Positions 1-8,714 of a stretch of DNA of 64,000 nucleotides are shown piece after piece (within the stretch, counting starts at the first letter, position 1; each line of letters opens with the position of its first letter). The DNA comes from an uncultured Psychrobacter sp. (GTDB taxonomy: Bacteria; Pseudomonadota; Gammaproteobacteria; Pseudomonadales; Moraxellaceae). Under the pieces are notes generated by a model that worked only from the letters and a program-made list of their open reading frames with translations, ran no database searches and was not told the DNA's origin. The position numbers and the translations under genes are program-made. The stretch covers positions 839,810 through 903,809 of the forward strand of contig CANLDW010000001.1 in assembly GCA_947489525.1 (NCBI GenBank), read 5' to 3'.

Positions 1-1038
1 AAAGATAGTATGCGCATCTTTAACCGGAGTAACGATGACATCATAAGTCTCGGCCACGCCAATACGAAAATCATCAACATCAACAGGTGCAACATCGATA
101 CCATCGGTCGCCACCACGGTCATCTTTAGTCCCGGAATACGCACATCAAAGATAGTTTGCGCTGAACCATTGATAAAACGCAATTTAACCGGCTGGCCCG
201 CTTTGACCAGTTGCGACCAGTTAGCGGCTGTCGTTTTACCGTTCATGAGATAAGTAAAGGTGGTTTCACCCGTTAAATCACTGAAATCAGTAGGCATCAT
301 GCGCATCTGATTCCACATTTTGCGCTTATCATAAGCGGCTTCCAAATCCGTCGCGGCAATATCGGACAACAGCTTTTTGAAGTCTGGCAGATGATAGTTA
401 TCGAAGTCAGCGCGCTGTTTTAATAGTTTCAGTAAGTTATACGGATCGCGATGCGTCCAATCACTAAGCAAAACAACATGGTCTTCCTCAATGGGGTAAC
501 GCTCCGCTCCTTTAGGTTCAATAACGATAGCGCCGCGCATACCGGTCTGCTCTTGGAAACCGGTATGCGAGTGATACCAATAAGTACCTGACTGTGTCAG
601 CTTAAATTTGTAGGTGAAGGTGCTATTTGCTGGAATACCAGCAAAGCTGATACCCGGTACGCCATCCATCTCAAAGGGCACTAATAAACCATGCCAGTGG
701 ATAGAAGTCGATTCATTGAGCTGATTATGAACACGGATAACAACCGTATCACCTTCTTGCATCTTAAGCGTCGGCGCTGGTAGGGAGTCATTAATGAGGG
801 TCGCCATACTGGTTTTGCCATTGACTGTGATGGGCTTTTTGCTAACATAGAGATCAAACTCTTGACCCGTCAAAACAGGGACGATATGATCAGCCCGATC
901 ACTGTTAACTGCCACGTTTTTTTGGCTGGTACCAAGAGCACTGTTAGCCATCGTCGGCAGTGTGGATAGCATTGACGCTCCGAGCAAGGTAGAAGACCCT
1001 GTCAAAAAACGCCTGCGGTTAAATTTGTTTTTATTCAT
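1..1038 (-). CDS. copA: Multicopper oxidase CopA, copper resistance (3' end beyond window)
   Basis: Periplasmic multicopper oxidase of the CopA/PcoA type, which oxidises Cu(I) and sequesters copper. The first 346 codons are in the window and the C-terminal part, with the last copper ligands, is cut off. The start ATG at 1038 gives a Tat signal with twin arginines at residues 8-9 (NRRFLTG) followed by a hydrophobic stretch. Type 2/3 copper ligand motifs are visible: HWHG at 113-116 and HSH at 155-157 within GTYWYHSHTG. It is the last visible gene of a minus-strand copper group (Met-rich protein, cytochrome, DUF411 protein), with a 97-nt gap to the gene before it. The family call is firm. The copper rather than laccase-like role rests on the neighbours. 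Confidence 0.93.
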   Translation of the reverse strand, partial: MNKNKFNRRRFLTGSSTLLGASMLSTLPTMANSALGTSQKNVAVNSDRADHIVPVLTGQEFDLYVSKKPITVNGKTSMATLINDSLPAPTLKMQEGDTVVIRVHNQLNESTSIHWHGLLVPFEMDGVPGISFAGIPANSTFTYKFKLTQSGTYWYHSHTGFQEQTGMRGAIVIEPKGAERYPIEEDHVVLLSDWTHRDPYNLLKLLKQRADFDNYHLPDFKKLLSDIAATDLEAAYDKRKMWNQMRMMPTDFSDLTGETTFTYLMNGKTTAANWSQLVKAGQPVKLRFINGSAQTIFDVRIPGLKMTVVATDGIDVAPVDVDDFRIGVAETYDVIVTPVKDAHTIF

Positions 1039-1135
1039 AATATTGACCTAACTTAATCCATAAAGTGGGAGTTGAGCTTATACAACTAATGGCTCACTGG
1101 CGGAACGAGATGAGCTGCTTTTTTGGTAAATTCAA

Positions 1136-1765
1136 CTATAACTGCTGTGCTGGCGACTCAATAGCTGCATAGACTTGCGTGCTGCCATCTTTATTGAGCT
1201 GCATGACTTTATAAGGCATAAACTTATCTTGATATTCCATGCCCGGACTGCCAACCGGCATGCTCGGCACTGCAAGGCCAATGGCATCGCTTGGTGGGTT
1301 GGTTAAAAACTGTGCCATGTGTTTGGCAGGCACATGACCTTCAAAAACATAACCATTAGTAGTGACAGTCGTATGACAAGAGCGCATTTGCTGCGGTACG
1401 CCATAGCGATCTTTGAATAAAGATAAATCTTCTGGATGCTGAGTGGCTGCGCTTAAACCATGACTTTCAGCGTAACCGACCCATTCTTTACAGCAGCCGC
1501 AATTGACATCTTTATAGACCGTGGCCGAGACGTTTTGCAGAAGCGTCGACTGCGTATCTGCATGAGCACTAACAGACGTCATTTGCGCTTGTGGTTCTGC
1601 TATCTGAGCGCTTTGGGTAGCAAGTGCTGGCTCAGTCGGCGTGGAATTTGCAACACTCGTATCGGACTGACTACAAGCCACTAGACTCGACGTTGCTACT
1701 AGCAAAAGCGTCAAAACTGAAACCTTCTTATGTCCATTGACCATTACATTTCTATCGCGTCTCAT
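1136..1765 (-). CDS. DUF411 metal-binding lipoprotein
   Basis: Predicted periplasmic lipoprotein with a DUF411 domain, a family repeatedly found beside copper-resistance genes and thought to bind metal. The N-terminus has a hydrophobic segment and lipobox LVAC with Cys31. The domain begins near residue 83 with VYKDVNCGCCKEW, where CGCC (89-92) is the likely metal site, and a further conserved Cys lies in RSCHTT. An AGGAG six bases upstream supports the ATG at 1765 over the internal ATG at 1741. It lies between copA and a c-type cytochrome on the same strand, so a role in copper handling is inferred. The exact biochemical activity of the family is not established. Confidence 0.88.
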   Translation of the reverse strand: MRRDRNVMVNGHKKVSVLTLLLVATSSLVACSQSDTSVANSTPTEPALATQSAQIAEPQAQMTSVSAHADTQSTLLQNVSATVYKDVNCGCCKEWVGYAESHGLSAATQHPEDLSLFKDRYGVPQQMRSCHTTVTTNGYVFEGHVPAKHMAQFLTNPPSDAIGLAVPSMPVGSPGMEYQDKFMPYKVMQLNKDGSTQVYAAIESPAQQL

Positions 1766-1792
1766 AAATCACTCCTAAGCGTCTGCTTATTT

Positions 1793-1840
1793 ATTGAATC
1801 TTTAAACACATTGAATCTTTAAACACATTGAATCTTTAAA
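1793..1840. repeat. Short tandem repeat, 17-bp unit, about 2.8 copies
   Basis: Three near-perfect copies of ATTGAATCTTTAAACAC lie between the DUF411 gene and the cytochrome gene. They are non-coding and upstream of the DUF411 start. Confidence 0.9.
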
Positions 1841-1875
1841 AAAGTTGTAACCTGTATCGACAAAGCTTAAATCGC

Positions 1876-1905
1876 AAAAAGCAGCACTATCTAGCACTGC
1901 TTTTT
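1876..1905 (-). terminator. Rho-independent terminator after the cytochrome gene
   Basis: Arms AAAAAGCAG (1876-1884) and CTGCTTTTT (1897-1905) form a 9-bp stem. It is A/T-flanked and could act on both strands, and it sits 10 bases after the stop of the minus-strand cytochrome gene. It may partly separate the upstream copper genes from the DUF411 gene and copA. Confidence 0.75.
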
Positions 1906-1914
1906 ATTAAATAC

Positions 1915-2511
1915 TTAATGCGCCATTCCAGATCCTTCATCGAACATATCCATCATGTCGCTATTCATTGACATATTTAACATATCGTCATCTATTCTAG
2001 TGGTTAGCATGGTGTATTGATTCTCATCCAAGTCTGGTAGTGATCTAATAAAAGCCACCATTGCCCACATCCTATCGTCGTCGTGAGAAGCACCCCACGC
2101 TGGCATGCCTGATGCCATAATACCGTGCTTAATCGCCCAAAAACTCTGCTGCGCACCTGCTGCTGTTTTATAACGCTCAACCACCTGCGCATTTGTAAAA
2201 TTGGGTGGCTGTGGATACAAACCCTCACTCATGTCGGTACTCTCTACCCCAGGAGATAAATGACAACCTGCGCACATATCTTTGTAATCAGCACCGCCTG
2301 AGCTAATCATCTCTGCCTGTTCTAAATCAGGAACGACGATGTCCTCGCTAGCATGTGCAATCGATCGCGTACGAGCTGTCTCCAAGAAATTATAGACCAA
2401 TGGATTATGCGCTTGATCGGCACCGACGTTTATAACGCCACTCGTAACTACAACAAAAATACCAATGATGACAACGACGACCGTAAAAAGTATTCCTAGT
2501 AAAAACTTCAT
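1915..2511 (-). CDS. Membrane-anchored c-type cytochrome
   Basis: One transmembrane helix (residues 3-24, no obvious cleavage site) anchors a periplasmic class I cytochrome c domain. The haem-binding motif is CAGCH at residues 80-84, and a Met in the GIMASGMPAWG stretch is a plausible axial ligand. The C-terminal tail is Met- and Asp-rich, which resembles copper-binding tails. It sits between a Met-rich small protein and a DUF411 lipoprotein in the copper group, so it may pass electrons to or from the multicopper oxidase or a copper reductase. That partner is inferred. The Shine-Dalgarno before 2511 is weak. Confidence 0.85.
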   Translation of the reverse strand: MKFLLGILFTVVVVIIGIFVVVTSGVINVGADQAHNPLVYNFLETARTRSIAHASEDIVVPDLEQAEMISSGGADYKDMCAGCHLSPGVESTDMSEGLYPQPPNFTNAQVVERYKTAAGAQQSFWAIKHGIMASGMPAWGASHDDDRMWAMVAFIRSLPDLDENQYTMLTTRIDDDMLNMSMNSDMMDMFDEGSGMAH

Positions 2512-2623
2512 GAGTTTGTCCCAAAATCCATTTTCTTTAATACTCTGTTTTTAGTTTCTATAGACCCTCATTACTGGTTGATGAAACTACCTAGCAGTAA
2601 TAAAGGATTTATAGAATCAATAT

Positions 2624-2902
2624 TTAAGAGTCACTTTTAGCTGTCACGCAGTGTTTTTGATACATCTGTTTCATTTTGCTCATGTTAGCCATCATGGCTT
2701 TCATAGTAGGATCATTCATATCCATTTTGCTATGATCCATGTTTTGCATCATTTGCATGTGCTTTTCCATTTTTTCACAATTCATCTGATCTTTTTGTGT
2801 ATGCATTTTAGGATCATGTGCTAAAGCCGAGGTTGAAATGACTAGAGCGATAGCAGTAGCTACGATGGCTTTAGGTGATAATTTTGAGTTAAAGAGTGAC
2901 AT
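2624..2902 (-). CDS. Small Met/His-rich periplasmic protein, putative copper binder
   Basis: A 92-residue protein with a Sec signal peptide (cleavage expected after ALA near residue 28). The mature part is dominated by Met, His, Lys and Asp (for example HMQMMQNMDHSKMDM). Such Met-rich proteins are typical ligands for Cu(I) next to cop/pco genes. It is the first gene of the minus-strand copper group and diverges from copR, with the CopR-type palindrome in the 190-nt gap, so copper induction is likely. No named family was recognised. The copper role is inferred from composition and context. Confidence 0.75.
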   Translation of the reverse strand: MSLFNSKLSPKAIVATAIALVISTSALAHDPKMHTQKDQMNCEKMEKHMQMMQNMDHSKMDMNDPTMKAMMANMSKMKQMYQKHCVTAKSDS

Positions 2903-3000
2903 AGTTAGTCCTTAATTAATTTGGTTTAGGGTCAGTAAAGTTTTAGGATATTAGTTCAGTCTAAAGCATAACTTATCCATTCTGACAGAGAGATGACAGC

Positions 3001-3022
3001 AAGATGACAATATTGTCATCTT
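3001..3022. promoter_or_regulatory. Perfect 22-bp palindrome, CusR/CopR-type box
   Basis: AAGATGACAAT (3001-3011) is followed directly by its exact reverse complement ATTGTCATCTT (3012-3022). The known E. coli CusR box is a palindrome built on AAAATGACAA and TTGTCATTTT, so the TGACAA/TTGTCA core is the same. It lies between the divergent Met-rich gene and copR, where it could control both. A further TGACAG half-site is seen just upstream near 2994. Confidence 0.85.
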
Positions 3023-3092
3023 TATGCTTTTAGATATTCATAGACGCTTTATTGCTTTAACATTTAAGCAATAGTGATCAAGGAGAGTGGCG

Positions 3093-3824
3093 GTGAAAGT
3101 ACTACTGGTAGAAGATGAGCAAAAGCTTGGCGAGTACATAAAAAAGGGCTTAACAGAAGCCGGTTTTATCGTTGAACATCACACCACAGGACTTGATGGC
3201 TATCACGCAATGGTCACCGAAGAATTCAGTGTGATACTTATGGATGTTATGCTGCCAGACGCTAGTGGTTTTGAGCTGGTGCGCAATTATCGCACCGCAG
3301 GCAAACACACGCCAGTGCTATTTTTGACGGCAAAAGATGATTTAAGCGATAAAATCAAAGGGATTGAGATTGGCGGTGATGATTACCTGACCAAGCCTTT
3401 TGCCTTTGCAGAATTAATAGTCAGGATAAAGAGCCTACTACGCCGTGCTAACCAAGCCGACTATCAAAGCACCCTTATGCAGATAGCTGATCTAAAGATG
3501 GACATCGCTAAACGCACCGTATATAGGGGCGATACCTCTATTAAACTAACGGCAAAAGAGTTTTCGTTATTACAGTTTATGCTGGAGCGGCGCGGTGAAG
3601 TGCTGCCGCGTTCAGTGATTGCTTCACAAGTATGGGATATGAATTTCGATAGTGATACTAATGTGATAGATGTGGCGATACGGCGACTACGCATAAAAGT
3701 AGATGACGACTTTGATATCAAGCTGATTCATACCGTACGCGGCATGGGTTATAAGTTAGAAGCCTCAGATGCCACTGTCTTAGATACCAGTGTCTTAGAT
3801 ACCACTGTCTCAGATGCCAAATAA
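3093..3824 (+). CDS. copR: Copper-responsive response regulator, OmpR family (CopR/CusR)
   Basis: Receiver domain (residues 1-115, phospho-acceptor Asp51 in ILMDVMLPD, Lys in TKPF) plus a C-terminal winged-helix OmpR-type DNA-binding domain. An earlier GTG at 3087 is only one base from AGGAG (3081-3085). The GTG at 3093 has a seven-base spacing and gives the canonical MKVLLVEDE start, so it was chosen. The C-terminus ends in a five-residue repeat (DATVL DTSVL DTTVS) encoded by three 15-bp tandem repeats, beyond the normal end of the family. The stop overlaps the start of copS, so the two are translationally coupled. Its target is probably the palindrome at 3001-3022. Confidence 0.92.
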   Translation: MKVLLVEDEQKLGEYIKKGLTEAGFIVEHHTTGLDGYHAMVTEEFSVILMDVMLPDASGFELVRNYRTAGKHTPVLFLTAKDDLSDKIKGIEIGGDDYLTKPFAFAELIVRIKSLLRRANQADYQSTLMQIADLKMDIAKRTVYRGDTSIKLTAKEFSLLQFMLERRGEVLPRSVIASQVWDMNFDSDTNVIDVAIRRLRIKVDDDFDIKLIHTVRGMGYKLEASDATVLDTSVLDTTVSDAK

Positions 3825-5355
3825 GATGAGTAACACCTACGATAACCGCCGCTTACCTCTGTTATGGCGCACGGTACTATTATTGACTTTATTTGTAGTG
3901 GTCTCACAGATTGTACTTTATATTTGGATTCAGCACTCTGTTAAAGGGCACTTTGAGGAGATGGATGCGGAGATTCTCACCCATGCCGCTTTTAATCTGC
4001 GTCAGCGCTTAACGGATACGGATGAGCAAACCATTACCGCAAATACGTTAGAGGTAGCGCCCTTATCTACGCCTCTATCTACCCCCACTGACTCTACGCA
4101 CCCGCATTCTTCTTGGCTAGACTATGATTTAAACATACTCGTGACTGGTAATGACGGACGGCTTTTAGCGAGTGTACCTAGTGATTTTTCTGCTGAATTA
4201 TTAGCCCAATTTAAGTTATCTACACTGTGGCGTGCTCATCAAGAGCAGCAGTTCGCGCTTGAAATCGAAGACAGAAACTATCGAGCTGTGATTATTCAAC
4301 ACAATGACATGCTCGCGCTTATCGCTCTACCTATCGATGTGCATCATCAGTATTTATTACTGTTTAATCAGCAGCTTAGCTTAATTTTATTGGCCATTAC
4401 TTTACTGCTGGTATCGATAGCAGCGCTCAGCGTCTATTGGGGCTTTGCCCCTCTATCCACTATTGTGCAAAAAATGCAAAGTATCCATCCTGAGAGATTG
4501 GGCGAAAGAATAATAGTGAGTGATATGCCATTGGAGCTAAAACCCTTAGCCCAGTCGTATAACTCAATGATGGCGAAACTTGAAAGCAACTTTGAGTCAC
4601 TGTCACGGTTTTCAGATAATATCGCGCATGAGCTACGCACGCCAATTGCGACGCTAAGTACGCAAACGCAAGTCATGTTAAACAAGCCTAGAGAGGAAGA
4701 GGAGTACGTCGAACAATTACATCAGCAACATGACACCTTAGCGCAGTTATCGGCGATGATTAATAACATGCTCCTGCTGGCAAAGGCCCAAAAGGGACTG
4801 AGTGACGCGCAGATTACGACGGTAGATACTGAGAGCCTCATCAACAAGCTATTAGATTACTTCGAGATGATTGCTGAGGATCGCGGTATCACCTTTACAA
4901 AGTCAGGAGATTTTAAGGCGGTTTTGGGTGATGCAGGTCTACTGCAAAGACTATTTGCCAACCTGTTATCAAATGCCATTTACTATGCTGCTAGCGATAG
5001 TGTCATCGACGTATCAGCTACTATCACTACTCTTAATAATTCAAGCACGGTAAAGACGTCTGTGAATACTACTGATAAGCTTGGGAATGACCAGAGTAAT
5101 GCGCAAATCTCAAAGCAGCCTTATTTAGAGATAAGGGTGACTAATCGTTTAGAGAAACCATTGAAGCAAAGCGAAGCCGATCGCTTATTCGAACGTTTTT
5201 ATCGTCACGACAAAACCAGCCAGCACCACTCAGGCTCAGGTCTTGGTCTGTCTATCGTTCAGGCCATCGCTACTGCTCATCAGGGTACGGTCAGCATTAG
5301 GATCAAAGATGAGTATTATTTTGAGGTGACTGTAGGACTGTTGAGTGCGCGCTAG
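3814..5355 (+). CDS. copS: Copper-sensing histidine kinase (CopS/CusS-like)
   Basis: Inner-membrane sensor kinase with two transmembrane helices (about 20-40 and 185-208) bracketing a periplasmic sensor of about 145 residues. A HAMP-like linker, HisKA (phospho-acceptor His272 in NIAHELRTP) and HATPase_c (N box near LLSNAIYYA, G box GSGLGLSIV) follow. The periplasmic loop contains short Pro/Thr repeats and two His residues. A linker of about 40 residues rich in Ser/Thr/Asn interrupts the ATPase domain before the last lobe. The start at 3814 overlaps copR, and the in-frame ATG at 3826 is an alternative. Neither has a clear Shine-Dalgarno, which fits translational coupling. The copper signal is inferred from context. 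Confidence 0.88.
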   Translation: MPNKMSNTYDNRRLPLLWRTVLLLTLFVVVSQIVLYIWIQHSVKGHFEEMDAEILTHAAFNLRQRLTDTDEQTITANTLEVAPLSTPLSTPTDSTHPHSSWLDYDLNILVTGNDGRLLASVPSDFSAELLAQFKLSTLWRAHQEQQFALEIEDRNYRAVIIQHNDMLALIALPIDVHHQYLLLFNQQLSLILLAITLLLVSIAALSVYWGFAPLSTIVQKMQSIHPERLGERIIVSDMPLELKPLAQSYNSMMAKLESNFESLSRFSDNIAHELRTPIATLSTQTQVMLNKPREEEEYVEQLHQQHDTLAQLSAMINNMLLLAKAQKGLSDAQITTVDTESLINKLLDYFEMIAEDRGITFTKSGDFKAVLGDAGLLQRLFANLLSNAIYYAASDSVIDVSATITTLNNSSTVKTSVNTTDKLGNDQSNAQISKQPYLEIRVTNRLEKPLKQSEADRLFERFYRHDKTSQHHSGSGLGLSIVQAIATAHQGTVSIRIKDEYYFEVTVGLLSAR

Positions 5356-5416
5356 CAGATCGAGCGATTCGATAAAGTGAGGATTAACTGCCTTCAGCTT
5401 AGCTCGGTGGAAGATA

Positions 5417-5857
5417 CTAACCAAACCCTGTACGAAACAGCGTGCCAACGATTACAAAACCTACTGAAAATAAAGTCACTAAGATAATGTTAACCGAAAA
5501 AGCCTGTAGCGTATGCACTGATAGTTTTGGTATTCTATAAAAGCGCGCATGCAAGGCAACCATAGTGGTCAGTAACAACAGTAGCAACTTAAGACTAACG
5601 AGAATACTCAAATCATTATCAAAAGCAAACCATGATTTGACGTTTGGCAATAATTGATATGCCATCCAAAGACCAGTCACAATCTGAACCCCCAAAGCGG
5701 GCATACCCACTTTTTCAAATGCTCGCTCAAATTGTAGCAACACTTCTATGTCAGCTGATGACATTGCTTTGGGTAATATGACCGACACTAAAATGAGATG
5801 ACCGCCGGTCCAGACTGTGGCTCCCAATAAATGTAGGATTAGTATATAGTTAAACAT
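5417..5857 (-). CDS. CopD-like integral membrane protein
   Basis: A 146-residue protein with four predicted transmembrane helices. It starts with a conserved HLLGATVWTGGHL stretch whose histidines recall the CopD/PcoD and YqhA-like membrane families. It is convergent with copS (61-nt gap) and divergent from the hemerythrin gene. A role in copper or haem-linked membrane redox is plausible because the window's other copper genes are adjacent. The protein is shorter than full-length CopD, so I name only the family resemblance. Confidence 0.7.
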   Translation of the reverse strand: MFNYILILHLLGATVWTGGHLILVSVILPKAMSSADIEVLLQFERAFEKVGMPALGVQIVTGLWMAYQLLPNVKSWFAFDNDLSILVSLKLLLLLLTTMVALHARFYRIPKLSVHTLQAFSVNIILVTLFSVGFVIVGTLFRTGFG

Positions 5858-5920
5858 AGAGTGCTATCCTGAAAGTCTGACTGAATAGGTTTTTGTGTTT
5901 ATTTATTGAGGTAACTGACT

Positions 5921-6391
5921 ATGAAGCGCGCCAATCAATTACAACCCCTATCACGCCAGCATCATCTTGGTCTGATTCTCTCGCGTCATGCAAAAGAATG
6001 TACTAATGAGACCGATGAAATCAGTGAGCATTGGCATAAACTCACTTTATATATCAAGGATATGAGCCCGCATTTTGATATTGAAGATGATTTGATTGCG
6101 ACTGCTCTACAGCCTTATCAGGACTCAAACCCTGAGGTAGCAACGGCACTGGCGACCTTGGATAAGCAACACCGCTCGCTGCATAAACTCATAAGCGATA
6201 CTCAAAACTCATCAAACACAACCGTCACAGCAGCACAAGTCAAACAACTTGCTACCGCGTTATACGATCATATCCGTTTTGAAGAGCGCGAGCTGTTTCC
6301 TCTTGCTGAGACCTATTTAACTGAAGAAGAGCTCGATGCAATTTATAATGCAAGTTCAGATCGTATTAAGCGCATTGATGAAAATCGCTAA
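5921..6391 (+). CDS. Hemerythrin HHE-domain protein
   Basis: A 156-residue cytoplasmic helical protein with spaced His/Glu residues typical of the HHE cation-binding (hemerythrin) fold: SRQHHLG near 11-17, HFDIEDDLI in the middle, HRSLHKL and a final HIRFEERELFP. It would carry a di-iron site. Relatives include O2- or NO-responsive proteins and iron-sulfur repair proteins. The neighbouring nitrate/NO genes make a nitrosative-stress role possible, but no NsrR-type palindrome is seen in its short upstream region. The function is inferred and the family is fairly sure. Confidence 0.8.
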   Translation: MKRANQLQPLSRQHHLGLILSRHAKECTNETDEISEHWHKLTLYIKDMSPHFDIEDDLIATALQPYQDSNPEVATALATLDKQHRSLHKLISDTQNSSNTTVTAAQVKQLATALYDHIRFEERELFPLAETYLTEEELDAIYNASSDRIKRIDENR

Positions 6392-6427
6392 ATTTACCCT
6401 GTGCTACAGCGCATTCACTTAAATAAA

Positions 6428-6703
6428 TTAACCTCCAGCAACTGGAGTGATAAATACCACACTATCGCCGTCCTGAATCTCGTCCGTCCACGTAGCAAAA
6501 TAATCATTTACAGCTACGCGCAAATCGGACTGTGGACGACTAAAACCGTGCTTTTTACTCAATTGTCCATATAACTGAGCCAGTGAAGTGGATTGATTGA
6601 CGGTGACCTTCTCTTCATAACATTTAGCCTCATCCGCTAAACTAGCAAAATACAAAATATGTATATCCATCAAAGTATCTGTGTTTTTCACCTTAGTGTG
6701 CAT
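6428..6703 (-). CDS. moaD: Molybdopterin synthase small subunit MoaD
   Basis: Ubiquitin-like sulfur carrier for molybdopterin synthase. The protein ends in the diagnostic Gly-Gly (TPVAGG) that becomes the thiocarboxylate. The start at 6703 has GGAG six bases upstream and gives 91 residues. The longer upstream start at 6736 lacks a comparable site, and an internal ATG before DIHILYFA would give the canonical MoaD length. It is last in the run moaA-moaB-moaD downstream of narGHJI. Its partner MoaE is not in the window. Confidence 0.88.
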   Translation of the reverse strand: MHTKVKNTDTLMDIHILYFASLADEAKCYEEKVTVNQSTSLAQLYGQLSKKHGFSRPQSDLRVAVNDYFATWTDEIQDGDSVVFITPVAGG

Positions 6704-6795
6704 GCTTGTCTCCGTAATTCTGCTATGTATATGCATTATGACCTCGCGTTCTTGAGACCATAGCGCACTTACAATGATTAGACGTATCGTGTAAT

Positions 6796-7326
6796 TTAGT
6801 TATGGCTAGGATTGACTCGCATAAAGTGCGGGATAAAGTTACAAGGGCGGGTACGGCTATCAAACTGCTCTTTTAAGATGTTCTCCCAACCCGCACGGCA
6901 AGCTCCCGTTGAACCTGGCAGGCAAAAAATGCCCGTACCATTCGCCATGCCCGCAACTGCACGCGATTGCATGGTTGACATACCGATATCTTCTTTGGAG
7001 ATAAGACGGAACATCTCACCAAAACCGTCGATAGCTTTGTCAAACAATACGCCTACCGCCTCCGGCATACTGTCTCTGATATAAAATCCAGTGCCGCCTG
7101 TCGTAATCACCGCATGTACCTCAGGGTCCGCTATCCAGCGGCTGATCACCGCTCTGATTTGATAGATATCGTCTTTGATAAGCTCACGATCAGCAAGGTT
7201 GTGACCAGCGGCTTTGAGCTGATCAACCAAATACTGACCTGAGGTATCTTCTGCTAGTGTACGGCTGTCTGAAACGGTTAAAATAGCAATATTAATGGGA
7301 TTAAACTCAGCTGTAGGCTTGCTCAT
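6796..7326 (-). CDS. moaB: Molybdenum cofactor biosynthesis protein MoaB
   Basis: MoaB/MogA-type protein that binds molybdopterin and acts in its adenylylation before Mo insertion. Family motifs are visible: NIAILTVSDSRT at the start, VITTGGTGF, and the GSTGACRAGWE stretch near the C-terminus. At 176 residues it matches the family. A good AAGGA Shine-Dalgarno precedes ATG 7326. It lies between moaD and moaA on the same strand and supports the nitrate reductase upstream. Confidence 0.92.
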   Translation of the reverse strand: MSKPTAEFNPINIAILTVSDSRTLAEDTSGQYLVDQLKAAGHNLADRELIKDDIYQIRAVISRWIADPEVHAVITTGGTGFYIRDSMPEAVGVLFDKAIDGFGEMFRLISKEDIGMSTMQSRAVAGMANGTGIFCLPGSTGACRAGWENILKEQFDSRTRPCNFIPHFMRVNPSHN

Positions 7327-7427
7327 AATTCATCCTTCATAGGTATAATTTGCAACATATAAAAAACAGGTTAAATAAGGTGTAGATTAAATAAGCTGTA
7401 GACAATAAAAGCTTAACCGCCAATCCC

Positions 7428-8513
7428 TTAGCCACCAATCAAGGAGAGATTAGCCATCATGCCACTATTGGCATCATGCAAATGATGATGCTCAGGCTTA
7501 ATCGGCATAAAGCTGTGCAGCGTCTTCACCAGCCCTGCAACGTCATGAGTACGTAGATGCTCACGAATATCGTAATTACCCTGATCAAATAAGCACAAAT
7601 GCACTTTACCTTGAGAGCTCACTCTCAGACGATTACAACTGTCACAAAAGTGGGCAGCATAAGGGGCAATCATACCGATGCGTCCTAGGTAATCTGGGTG
7701 ACTATACTCTACTGCTGGACCATCACTACTACCGCGCGCGTGTGGCTGCCAGCCGTGCTCTAGTAAATACTCAATAATCGTATCGGACTGGGCGTGCTGA
7801 GCGAAAAACAAATCACTGTTGTCGCTGGTCTGCATAAACTCAATGAAACGGTAAGTGATGGGACGCTGCTTGATATAATCCAAGGCGGCCATTAAGTTCT
7901 CAAAAGCAGTCTCTGCCATCAAAATACTATTTACTTTGAGCTTAATATCGGTGGTTTCTAGGAGTTTATCCATATCAGACAACAGCTGCGGCAGCATATT
8001 AAAACCCGTCATCTTATGAAAGATATCGGCATCGAAGCTATCCATACTGATATTGATCTGACCCAGTCCAGCGGCGTCCCAGTTGGCTAAATGCTTACCT
8101 AGCTTATAGCCGTTACTGGTCATCGCCATAGTTTCGATACCTTGGGTTTGCTTAATGGTATGCATGATATCGACTACATCGCGGCGAATAGAAGGCTCAC
8201 CGCCCGTGATTCTGACCTTTTTGGTGCCGACTTGAGCAAAACCGCGGATTAAAGTATCAATCTCAGGCACGCTCAGCTCACCCTCAGGCGGCTTGCCTTG
8301 ATAGCCATTAGGCAGGCAATACTCACAGCGAAAATTACAAAAATCAGTAATGGATAGACGCAGGTAAGTTAGACGCCTTGCAAAGCTATCGGTTAAGGGT
8401 TGGGTATTAGGAATAAAGGTGCTAGGCGTTACCAATGACGGGCGCTGGTGTTTAGGCTCAGGAGTTGGTGAGTAAAGTAAAACTCTCCCTGTGGTGTTGG
8501 CGAGATCGTTCAT
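7428..8513 (-). CDS. moaA: GTP 3',8-cyclase MoaA
   Basis: Radical-SAM enzyme that starts molybdopterin synthesis from GTP. The SAM cluster motif CX3CX2C is at Cys59, 63 and 66 (FCNFRCEYC). The second cluster is formed by the C-terminal CDSC and a later Cys in HLCLF. The C-terminus ends in Gly-Gly, as is required for the family. An N-terminal extension of about 45 residues precedes the usual start. In P. aeruginosa a dedicated moaA1 likewise follows narGHJI and a PpiC gene, which matches the order here. Confidence 0.95.
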   Translation of the reverse strand: MNDLANTTGRVLLYSPTPEPKHQRPSLVTPSTFIPNTQPLTDSFARRLTYLRLSITDFCNFRCEYCLPNGYQGKPPEGELSVPEIDTLIRGFAQVGTKKVRITGGEPSIRRDVVDIMHTIKQTQGIETMAMTSNGYKLGKHLANWDAAGLGQINISMDSFDADIFHKMTGFNMLPQLLSDMDKLLETTDIKLKVNSILMAETAFENLMAALDYIKQRPITYRFIEFMQTSDNSDLFFAQHAQSDTIIEYLLEHGWQPHARGSSDGPAVEYSHPDYLGRIGMIAPYAAHFCDSCNRLRVSSQGKVHLCLFDQGNYDIREHLRTHDVAGLVKTLHSFMPIKPEHHHLHDANSGMMANLSLIGG

Positions 8514-8626
8514 ATATGAGTACCGTTAATATTAAATAAGTCGTGTGCGCTAAGCGTTGCCTCAGGTAGTGAATGAAAATAGTTTTGTTAACCGCTATTA
8601 TGACAAGTAACGATGGTAAAAAAAAT

Positions 8627-8679
8627 AACCCTAAGTAGGTTTTGACTACTCCTTAAGAGGTAGCAGCCCACTTAGGGTT
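8627..8679 (-). terminator. Terminator between ppiC and moaA
   Basis: Arms AACCCTAAGT (8627-8636) and ACTTAGGGTT (8670-8679) are perfect complements around a 33-nt loop. Read on the minus strand the stem is followed by ATTTTTTTT. It sits 35 bases after the ppiC stop, so moaA probably has its own promoter or relies on read-through. Confidence 0.7.
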
Positions 8680-8714
8680 TTGGCATTTCAAGACGAGAGT
8701 GGAACAACTAACAC

